Shown piece by piece: positions 57,175 through 64,000 of a stretch of 64,000 bases of DNA. How positions within the stretch are numbered: the stretch's first letter is position 1; each line of letters opens with the position of its first letter. The position numbers were made by a program, and so were the translations under genes. This DNA is from Notoacmeibacter sp. MSK16QG-6 (GTDB taxonomy: Bacteria; Pseudomonadota; Alphaproteobacteria; Rhizobiales; Rhizobiaceae), in NCBI RefSeq assembly GCF_024158145.1, contig NZ_JAMYXM010000001.1, forward strand, positions 1,240,001 through 1,304,000, in the 5' to 3' direction. Under the pieces are notes generated by a model that searched no databases, had not been told where the DNA came from, and saw nothing but the letters and a program-made list of their open reading frames with translations.

Positions 57175-58569
57175 ATGGCCCAAGACTACGTCATCGCCGA
57201 TATCGGTCTGGCCGATTTCGGCCGCAAGGAAATCGAAATCGCAGAGACTGAAATGCCGGGTCTCATGGCCTGCCGCGAAGAGTTCGGTACGGATAAGCCG
57301 CTTTTGGGCGCGCGCATCACCGGCTCACTGCATATGACCATCCAGACTGCGGTTCTTATCGAGACGCTGACGGCGCTCGGCGCAGAGGTCCGCTGGGCGT
57401 CCTGCAATATTTTCTCGACGCAGGACCATGCCGCTGCCGCCATTGCCGCCGCCGGCATTCCGGTCTTCGCCATCAAGGGCGAGACGCTGGAAGAATACTG
57501 GAGCTACACCGACGCCATCTTCAACTGGCCGGATGGCGAACCGTCCAACATGATCCTCGATGATGGCGGCGATGCCTCCATGTACATTATTCTCGGCGCG
57601 CGCGCCGAGGCTGGCGAGGATGTCCTTTTAAGTCCGGGATCGGAAGAGGAGGAGGTTCTCTTCGCGCAGATCAAGAAACGCATGGAGCAGAGCCCCGGCT
57701 TCTTCACCCGTCAGCGCGACGCCATTCAGGGCGTGACCGAAGAGACGACAACCGGCGTCAACCGGCTCTATCAGTTGCAGAAGGCAGGGCTTCTCCCCTT
57801 CCCCGCGATCAACGTCAATGACAGCGTTACGAAGAGCAAGTTCGACAACAAATATGGCTGCAAAGAATCGCTGGTCGACGGCATTCGGCGCGCCACCGAC
57901 GTGATGATGGCCGGCAAAGTGGCTGTGGTTTGCGGCTATGGCGATGTCGGCAAGGGCTCGGCTGCCTCGCTGCGCGGCGCTGGAGCTCGCGTCAAGGTGA
58001 CCGAGGTCGACCCGATCTGCGCCCTGCAGGCAGCAATGGACGGTTTCGAGGTCGTCACCTTGGAAGATGTCGCGCCGACCGCCGATATCTTCATCACCAC
58101 GACCGGCAATAAGGACGTCATCCGTGTGGAACACATGCGCGCGATGAAGGACATGGCTATCGTCGGCAATATCGGCCATTTCGACAATGAAATTCAGATT
58201 GCGGGCCTCCGCAACATGAAGTGGACCAACATCAAGCCGCAGGTCGACATGATCGAGATGCCGAGCGGCAACCGTATGATCCTGCTTTCGGAAGGCCGCC
58301 TGCTCAATCTCGGCAATGCAACCGGCCATCCCTCCTTCGTCATGAGCGCCTCCTTCACCAATCAGGTGCTGGCGCAGATCGAATTGTGGACCAAGGCAGA
58401 CCAGTACAAGAACGAGGTCTATGTGCTCCCCAAACGTCTCGACGAGCACGTCGCACGCCTGCATCTGGCCAAGCTGAGCGCGGAACTCACCCGCCTTTCG
58501 GACGAACAGGCGAGCTATATCGGCGTTTCGCCGGAAGGCCCCTACAAGCCGGAACACTATCGCTACTGA
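57175..58569 (+). CDS. ahcY: Adenosylhomocysteinase
   Basis: 464 residues from ATG 57175 (CGGGAG upstream). Signature segments: [72 protein letters not shown] with the catalytic Lys/Asp, the NAD loop [19 protein letters not shown] and the C-terminal YKPEHYRY. It splits S-adenosylhomocysteine to adenosine and homocysteine to keep methylation running. A strong terminator follows. Confidence 0.97.
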   Translation: MAQDYVIADIGLADFGRKEIEIAETEMPGLMACREEFGTDKPLLGARITGSLHMTIQTAVLIETLTALGAEVRWASCNIFSTQDHAAAAIAAAGIPVFAIKGETLEEYWSYTDAIFNWPDGEPSNMILDDGGDASMYIILGARAEAGEDVLLSPGSEEEEVLFAQIKKRMEQSPGFFTRQRDAIQGVTEETTTGVNRLYQLQKAGLLPFPAINVNDSVTKSKFDNKYGCKESLVDGIRRATDVMMAGKVAVVCGYGDVGKGSAASLRGAGARVKVTEVDPICALQAAMDGFEVVTLEDVAPTADIFITTTGNKDVIRVEHMRAMKDMAIVGNIGHFDNEIQIAGLRNMKWTNIKPQVDMIEMPSGNRMILLSEGRLLNLGNATGHPSFVMSASFTNQVLAQIELWTKADQYKNEVYVLPKRLDEHVARLHLAKLSAELTRLSDEQASYIGVSPEGPYKPEHYRY

Positions 58570-58595
58570 TCGGATCGTCCTGGTCGAATAAATAG

Positions 58596-58626
58596 AAAGC
58601 CCGGCTCAGATGAGCCGGGCTTTTTC
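58596..58626. terminator. Bidirectional terminator between ahcY and MCP gene
   Basis: 12-bp stem AAAGCCCGGCTC/GAGCCGGGCTTT (58596-58607 with 58612-58623), small loop, followed by TTTTTCAA on the plus strand and TTTCTATT on the minus strand. Both genes converge here. Confidence 0.9.
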
Positions 58627-58645
58627 AATTGTTGCGAAAGAACGA

Positions 58646-60646
58646 TCAGAACTCGTCCCACTCATCAGCAACGTCATCGGTGCCGGTTGCGGCGAGCTTC
58701 AGCGTTACGGGAGCGACGGGCGCTTCCTGCTTGCGTTGCGCAAAAGCGTGCGGCGTCGCCTTCTTCAGCTGATCGCGCAGCGAAGGCTCGGCGCGAACGG
58801 CCGTCGCGGCTTGACGAGCGGGCTGGGACCGGCTGGTCCTGAAGCGCGTGATCTCCTGAGACAGTTCATTGGCCTGCTGCATTAACTGGTCTGTCGCTGC
58901 CGTGGACTCCTCTGCCATCGCCGCGTTGTGCTGCGTGACGTTGTCCAGTTCATTGACGGCTGAGTTGACCTGCTTGAGACCTGCCGCCTGTTCCTGCGCG
59001 GAATGCGAGATGGACGAGACAACCTGGTTGATTTCGTTCACACCATTGACGATCCGCTCCAGGGCTTCGCCGGTCTGGTTGACCAGTTTGACCCCTTCAT
59101 CGACCTGTACGGTCGAGGTCGAAATCAGGTCCTTGATCTGCTTTGCCGCATCTGTGCAGCGCTGCGCCAGGACGCGGACCTCGGACGCGACGACCGCAAA
59201 GCCGCGTCCAGCCTCGCCGGCTCTTGCGGCTTCCACCCCGGCATTGAGCGCCAGCAGGTTTGTCTGGAAGGCCAGTTCGTCGATTACCCCGATGATCTCG
59301 GAAATTTCCTTGGATGACTTTTCGATATCGCCCATCGCGGCAACGGCGCGCGAAACAACCTGACCGCCCTTTTCAGCTTCGGCGCCGGCTTTCGTCATCG
59401 TATCTGCGGCCTGAACGGCGCCCTCGGCCGTGCGGTTGACCGTTTCGGTGATTTCCGTCACAGCCGCGGCCGTCTGCTGGAGCGTGGTGGCCTGGCTTTC
59501 GGTTCGTGAGGAAAGATCTTTCGACGCACCGGCGATCTCGTTGGTGCCGGTTTTCAACTGCGTGACGCCGCGCAGTACATTTTCGATCGTCTCTTCGAGC
59601 TGAGAGACCGCCATGTCGAAATCATTGCCAAGACTCTTCAGGTTTGCCGGAAGCTTGGCGGAAACCCGTACCGTCAGATCGCCGTCGGCAAGCTTGTGCA
59701 GCGCCTCTCCAAGAGCGACGGTCGCGCCGGTCAATTCCGAGGCGGCCTCTTCCCGCTCTTCGTCGCGGCGGGCGCGATCGGTTTCGCTCGCCTGACGCGC
59801 TTCAAGAGCGTCGCTTTCCGCTTCCCGCTTCTTGATATCGTTTTTCTGGAAAACTTCGATCGCCCGGGCCAGCCTGCCTATCTCGTTGGTCGCTTCACGA
59901 TAGGGCACATCGGCATCGTGATCGCCATCGGCAATCTCCGAGGCCACTTCGGTCAGCTGCGGGATGGGCTTGAGAAGCGCGCGGGATAGAAGCGCCATCA
60001 CGAGAACAGCGCCAATCAGAACCAGAACGGAGACCAGTAGCAGCGGCCAGGCGACCTCCCCGAACAGACCGTCGATCTCCGACTTCTCGATGCCCGTATA
60101 AAGGATGCCGCTGATGTCGCCAGCCGGGCTGTAGATAGGCAGATAGACAGTGTAGTACGGCGTTCCGAGAATCGTGGCTTCGCCCTCATAGGTTTCACCG
60201 CGCAAGATGGCTGGATAGACCGCACCGTTCTGACCCAGCTCGGTTCCGACAGCCCGGCTTCCATCGGGCTTTACGATATTGGTGCTCTTGCGCCAGAAAT
60301 CCTTGGTTTCCTCTTCCCATTTGAAGATCGTCACCGTTTCACCTGTCACCACGCCGATCTCGTCGATCAGGGAGTGGTCGGTGAAGGTGTCCGGAATGTC
60401 GGCCATGACAAGCCGTTCGATTTCCCCATTGGCATCGAATGTCAGTTCCACACCTTCAAATTCATGACTGATCACGGATGCTGCCGTACGCAGACTCATC
60501 TGATGGCGTTCGTCCGCCTGAGAGACCATCTGTTTCTGGAGACTTGAAAACACGGCAATCGCAGTCGCGCCGAGTGCGACCGTCATCACACAAGCGGTTG
60601 CGATAGTAACAATTTTGGCCAAGCCATATTTCAAATGAAGTCTCAT
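58646..60646 (-). CDS. Cache-domain methyl-accepting chemotaxis protein with CheR-tether motif
   Basis: 666 residues from ATG 60646 (GGAGAG upstream). First helix IVTIATACVMTVALGATAIAVF, a periplasmic Cache-type domain (about residues 40-190, PDGSRAVGTELGQNGAVYPAI, TPYYTVYLPIYSPAGDISGILYTG), second helix LLLVSVLVLIGAVLVMALLS, HAMP segments and a complete signalling hairpin with tip IDELAFQTNLLALNAGVEAARAG. The last five residues EWDEF match the xWxxF pentapeptide that binds CheR/CheB in E. coli receptors (NWETF). No chemotaxis operon is adjacent. Confidence 0.93.
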   Translation of the reverse strand: MRLHLKYGLAKIVTIATACVMTVALGATAIAVFSSLQKQMVSQADERHQMSLRTAASVISHEFEGVELTFDANGEIERLVMADIPDTFTDHSLIDEIGVVTGETVTIFKWEEETKDFWRKSTNIVKPDGSRAVGTELGQNGAVYPAILRGETYEGEATILGTPYYTVYLPIYSPAGDISGILYTGIEKSEIDGLFGEVAWPLLLVSVLVLIGAVLVMALLSRALLKPIPQLTEVASEIADGDHDADVPYREATNEIGRLARAIEVFQKNDIKKREAESDALEARQASETDRARRDEEREEAASELTGATVALGEALHKLADGDLTVRVSAKLPANLKSLGNDFDMAVSQLEETIENVLRGVTQLKTGTNEIAGASKDLSSRTESQATTLQQTAAAVTEITETVNRTAEGAVQAADTMTKAGAEAEKGGQVVSRAVAAMGDIEKSSKEISEIIGVIDELAFQTNLLALNAGVEAARAGEAGRGFAVVASEVRVLAQRCTDAAKQIKDLISTSTVQVDEGVKLVNQTGEALERIVNGVNEINQVVSSISHSAQEQAAGLKQVNSAVNELDNVTQHNAAMAEESTAATDQLMQQANELSQEITRFRTSRSQPARQAATAVRAEPSLRDQLKKATPHAFAQRKQEAPVAPVTLKLAATGTDDVADEWDEF

Positions 60647-61021
60647 TTGTGAGGTGCTCTCCGGAGTGTCGATCAGTGGCAACCTTTGCGCGCATCCAGT
60701 GTAAAATTGATTAAATATCTTACCTTTGCCGGGGCTCTCGATGCCTAAAACGCCCGCGTAGCGTGAACACGCAAAAGGCCTTAACCTTTTGTGCGCGCTT
60801 TGTTGCACTTCCCGCGAATCCAGCGCTCGGCTATGTTGTGATTCGACTCTGCGAGACAGAGTTCGGTTCCGGCACAGGGGCAGCGCCAGACCGAGCGCCC
60901 GGAAGGGCAATGGGGAAATATTCGGCGGAGCGGCCCGCCGGAAACTGTATTCTTTGTGTTGCGTATGTTCGCGCCGAGAGGCGAGCGGGTCATCCGATAG
61001 CCGATAAAGAGGGGTTTAAGG
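60647..61021. other. Non-coding divergent region between MCP and divL
   Basis: About 375 bp holding promoters for both genes. The frames at 60763-61281 and 60789-61007 are not convincing proteins. I see no strong palindrome. Confidence 0.4.
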
Positions 61022-63523
61022 GTGCCATACGAGGATGGCGGACATCGCGCAGCCGGCAATTGGCGGCTTCGGCGGCCAGGCACATGCGGCAGCGGCCTGG
61101 TGACAGGAGGCGCCGTTCTGGCGGCTCTGGTTACAACCGGACCGGCAAGGGCCGCTATGCTTGCGGATCTGTCGACGGCCAATGTGATCATGACATCCGT
61201 CTTGGCCGGCGTGCTGGGGGCTGCCTTTCTGTTGACATTCTGGATGATCCGCGAGCGTGGCCGCGCCGATGCCCTCAATGAGGAATTGCGCAATCGCGTT
61301 TCAGACCTATCCTCCGCCCTGCAACGCAATGAAAGCCTTCTCAATCTACGCGATCAGCGGCTTATCGTCTGGCCGCGGCAGGGCGATGGACGGGCTGAAC
61401 TTGTCGGCCATTTACCAGCCGAATGCGGCGCACCGCATGACCGGTCGGCCTTTCTGGCCTATGGCCGCTGGCTGACGGGGCGCACCGCCGCCGAACTGGA
61501 AGCGGCGATTATCGCACTCCGCGACAACGGCCAGGCTTTCGACATGATCGTCGCAAGCCGCAACGGCACACTGATAGAGGTGATCGGCCGCCTCACGCCG
61601 CATCACAGCATTGTGCGTTTCCTTTCCGTTTCAGCCATGAGGGCGGAGCATGTGGCGCTGAAGGCGGAGCATGACGAAACCCGCAAATCGCTCCATCTTC
61701 TGCAGGAACTGGCTGAAGCCGCGCCCTTGCCGCTTTGGCTGCGCGACAATGATGGTACGCTGGTCTACGTCAATCCCGCCTACGGCCAGTTGACCGGGCT
61801 GGATCGTGAGAAAAATCCAACCGAACCGCCCGTCGAACTGCTCGACAGCGCCGCACGCGACATGTTCAACCGCCGGCACGGCACCGAACCTCGAACACGA
61901 CAGGAAATGAGTCTGGTCGTGGCGGGCGACAAGCGACAGCTCGATATTACCTCCGTGCGAACAACGGAAGGGGGAGCCGGTCTGGCAGTCGACCGCACCG
62001 AAACCCTCGCGCTCCGGGACGAGCTGGAGCGCATGGCGCAGAGCCACGCCCTGACGCTGGATCGTCTGAATACCGCAATCGCCATTTTCGACCGCGACGA
62101 AAAACTCCGCTTCTACAATCAGGCTTTTCAAAGCCTGTTCGGACTCGATACGCCCTTTCTGGAAAGCACGCCCTCCAACACGCTCCTCCTCGACCGTCTG
62201 CGGCAGGATCGTGTTCTGGCCGAACAACCGGAATGGCGGCGCTGGAAGGACAATATCCTTTCGGCTTATCGCGCCATCGACAGCCAGGAGCACTGGTGGC
62301 ATCTGCCTGACGGACGGACGATCCGGGTCATCGCCAATCCGCAGCCAAAGGGCGGCGTGACATGGATTTTCGAGAATTTGACCGAGCAGATGGCGCTGCA
62401 AAGCCGTTACACCCAGGCAATGCGCGTTCAGGGCGAGACGCTGGAAAATCTTGCGGAAGGCGTTGTGGTGTTCGGCCCGGACGGCAAAATCCGGCTCGCG
62501 AACCCGGCCTTCACAAGCCTTTGGAGCCTGCCTTCCGATCTCGTCCGGGAAGGCGTTCATATCAGCGCGGTGCGGGCGGCGGCAGATGCCGAGCATGGCG
62601 AAACGCCCTGGACTGATCTGCTCTCACTGGTGACCGGTTTCGATGAAAGCCGCGCCACCCGGCAGGGTACGACTGAATTGTCGGACGGTGTGATCCTCGG
62701 CTGGACGGCGGCGCCGCTGCCGGCTGGGCAATTCATGGTGACATTCGTCGACCAGACCGATTCCGTAAGGGTAGCCCGAGCGCTCAAGGACAAGAACGAA
62801 GCGCTTCAGCGCGCCGATCAGCTGAAGAACGATTTCGTCCAGCATGTTTCATACGAACTGCGCAGCCCCCTCACCAATATTATCGGCTTCACCGATCTTC
62901 TTGCCACTGGCATGGCCGGGCCGCTGACCGATATGCAAGGCGAATATATCGATCATATTTCGACCTCATCGGCCACATTGCTGACGATTGTGAACGACAT
63001 TCTCGACCTCGCGACAGTCGATGCCGGCATGATGCAGTTGGAAATCGAAGAGGTGGATGTGCAGGCCCTTCTTGAACAGAGCCAGACGGCGATTGCCCCA
63101 CGCCTGGATGAGGACGATCTTCGCCTTTCCGTCGTGTCGGACAATGCACCCGCTCAGATCAACGCCGATCCGGAGCGCCTGCGGCAAGTTCTTCACAATC
63201 TACTCAGCAACGCGGCCAATCACGCTCCCGCAGGCAGTACGATAGAGCTGTCATGCCGGCAGATGTCCAACGCCGTCGAATTTTCTGTGCGCGACGATGG
63301 ACCTGGAGTCGATCCCGCTGTTCTCGCCCATGTGTTCAAGCGCTTTCAGACAGGCGGCCGCGCCGGGCAGAAACATGGCGCGGGGCTTGGTCTCGCTATC
63401 GTCAAAAGCCTTGTCGAACTGCACCATGGCGAGGTCTATGTCGAAACAGGCCCCGATGAGGGCACCACTGTGACGTGCCGTCTGCCTTTCTCGGCAGCCG
63501 GCATGACACACGCTGCCGAATGA
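61022..63523 (+). CDS. divL: DivL-type PAS sensor kinase with Tyr in the H-box
   Basis: 833 residues from GTG 61022; the start is uncertain (ATG 61157, MLADLSTANV, is another option). Membrane helices at about residues 25-45 and 52-75 (VIMTSVLAGVLGAAFLLTFWM), then PAS domains (about 130-230, 235-340, 350-460, 465-570) and a kinase core. The H-box reads FVQHVSYELRSPLTNIIGF: Tyr611 stands where histidine kinases have the phospho-His, the defining feature of DivL. ATP-binding boxes are intact (HNLLSNAANHAP, DDGPGVDP, GAGLGLAIVKSLVELHHG). DivL works with DivK upstream of CckA-CtrA in cell-cycle control. tsaE starts in its stop codon. Confidence 0.92.
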   Translation: MPYEDGGHRAAGNWRLRRPGTCGSGLVTGGAVLAALVTTGPARAAMLADLSTANVIMTSVLAGVLGAAFLLTFWMIRERGRADALNEELRNRVSDLSSALQRNESLLNLRDQRLIVWPRQGDGRAELVGHLPAECGAPHDRSAFLAYGRWLTGRTAAELEAAIIALRDNGQAFDMIVASRNGTLIEVIGRLTPHHSIVRFLSVSAMRAEHVALKAEHDETRKSLHLLQELAEAAPLPLWLRDNDGTLVYVNPAYGQLTGLDREKNPTEPPVELLDSAARDMFNRRHGTEPRTRQEMSLVVAGDKRQLDITSVRTTEGGAGLAVDRTETLALRDELERMAQSHALTLDRLNTAIAIFDRDEKLRFYNQAFQSLFGLDTPFLESTPSNTLLLDRLRQDRVLAEQPEWRRWKDNILSAYRAIDSQEHWWHLPDGRTIRVIANPQPKGGVTWIFENLTEQMALQSRYTQAMRVQGETLENLAEGVVVFGPDGKIRLANPAFTSLWSLPSDLVREGVHISAVRAAADAEHGETPWTDLLSLVTGFDESRATRQGTTELSDGVILGWTAAPLPAGQFMVTFVDQTDSVRVARALKDKNEALQRADQLKNDFVQHVSYELRSPLTNIIGFTDLLATGMAGPLTDMQGEYIDHISTSSATLLTIVNDILDLATVDAGMMQLEIEEVDVQALLEQSQTAIAPRLDEDDLRLSVVSDNAPAQINADPERLRQVLHNLLSNAANHAPAGSTIELSCRQMSNAVEFSVRDDGPGVDPAVLAHVFKRFQTGGRAGQKHGAGLGLAIVKSLVELHHGEVYVETGPDEGTTVTCRLPFSAAGMTHAAE

Positions 63524-64000
63524 GCGTGGCCGCTTTGATTTCCGGGACGGACGAGAGCCGTAATCCAGCAGCGCTCAAGCTCATGCTGCCGGACGAAGCC
63601 GCGACCGTACGCCTTGCCGAAGATATTGCGCTTTGCCTCACGCCTGGCGATCTGGTCGCGCTCTCCGGCGATCTGGGAGCGGGCAAGTCCTTTCTGGCAC
63701 GGGCGCTTATCCGGGCGCTCGCCGATGACGATATGCTGGACGTCCCCAGCCCCACCTTTACGCTCGTACAGTTCTACGACGGCCGACTGCCGGTCGCCCA
63801 TTACGATCTTTACAGGCTTGGCGATGAGAGCGAACTGGACGAACTCGGCCTGACGGAATCGCTTGAAGATGGCGCCGCACTGGTCGAATGGCCTGAGCGG
63901 GGCGGCCGTTCTCTGCCACAGCCCGCGCTAAGCATCCATATGTCGATCGATGGCGATGGCCGTCAGGCTGTCCTCAGCCCCGCACCGGAGTTCGAACCAA
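63520..64000 (+). CDS. tsaE: tRNA threonylcarbamoyladenosine biosynthesis ATPase TsaE, 3' end outside window
   Basis: 160 codons are visible and the frame is still open at the window end. Walker A GDLGAGKSFLARALIRAL, PSPTFTLVQFYDG, the Asp of VAHYDLYRL and ALVEWPERGG are the TsaE signatures. It is needed for t6A formation at position 37 of ANN-decoding tRNAs. In many Rhizobiales a phosphotransferase domain is fused or follows; this cannot be judged here. It overlaps divL by 4 nt (ATGA), so the two are coupled. Confidence 0.94.
   Translation, partial: MSVAALISGTDESRNPAALKLMLPDEAATVRLAEDIALCLTPGDLVALSGDLGAGKSFLARALIRALADDDMLDVPSPTFTLVQFYDGRLPVAHYDLYRLGDESELDELGLTESLEDGAALVEWPERGGRSLPQPALSIHMSIDGDGRQAVLSPAPEFEP

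Noticed and set aside
60763-61281. 172-codon frame in the divL upstream region
   Set aside because: Overlaps divL in another frame, Arg-rich random composition, no ribosome site.

Overview
The window is chromosomal DNA of an alphaproteobacterium, most likely of the order Hyphomicrobiales (Rhizobiales; Rhizobiaceae/Aurantimonadaceae-like). Evidence: GC-rich coding DNA packed on both strands; a chvI-chvG two-component pair beside PTS EIIA/HPr genes and ahcY; a DivL-type kinase with Tyr in place of the phospho-acceptor His, followed by tsaE; trpF...trpB...trpA-accD-folC gene order; an ATP-type pckA with LacI-type operators; ScfR-type control of propionyl-CoA carboxylase; and infC encoded apart from rpmI-rplT. 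The genus cannot be fixed from sequence alone.

Layout. 1-2.5 kb: the end of a GGDEF/EAL protein, an RlpA-like secreted protein, a short soluble chemoreceptor-like protein and tRNA-Leu(CAG). 2.6-9.6 kb (minus strand): gpmA, dapB, an MsbA-like ABC exporter, a MepA murein endopeptidase, a pirin and a polytopic membrane protein. 9.7-18.2 kb: coaBC with an unexpected ribbon-helix-helix N-terminus, ubiB-ubiE, an aspartic protease, purine nucleoside phosphorylase, a thioesterase, slyX, msrA and tRNA-Ser(GGA). 18.2-28.7 kb: an OmpA-like protein, an RhlE-like helicase and the propionyl-CoA carboxylase locus (scfR, pccB, pccA). Between pccB and pccA lie a palindromic mosaic repeat, a DUF559 gene, two unrecognised genes and a decayed copy of the pccA 5' end. 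28.7-38 kb: pheS-rplT-rpmI, a response regulator/HWE kinase pair, an OYE reductase, a chemoreceptor encoded with a secreted Cache-like protein, and infC with a rare AUU start.

38-49 kb: small envelope genes, then the tryptophan block. Genes that are normally close neighbours (trpF, trpB, trpA, accD, folC) are interrupted three times: by a TetR/HXXEE pair with twin operators, by an AT-rich DUF4145 gene joined at both ends by ATGA overlaps, and by a second AT-rich gene behind folC. 49-57 kb: GST, alkB, tetR, arfB, pckA, chvI-chvG and PTS EIIA-HPr, with no hprK. 57-64 kb: ahcY, a Cache chemoreceptor, divL and the start of tsaE.

No transposase, integrase, prophage or CRISPR array was seen. I did not find a complete system that I can call new. 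The best leads are: the RHH-CoaBC protein with a tandem 9-bp repeat upstream (possible self-regulating coenzyme A enzyme); the AT-rich cargo genes spliced into housekeeping operons without breaking translational coupling; the secreted Cache protein paired with a chemoreceptor; and the pccB-pccA junction with its pccA relic.
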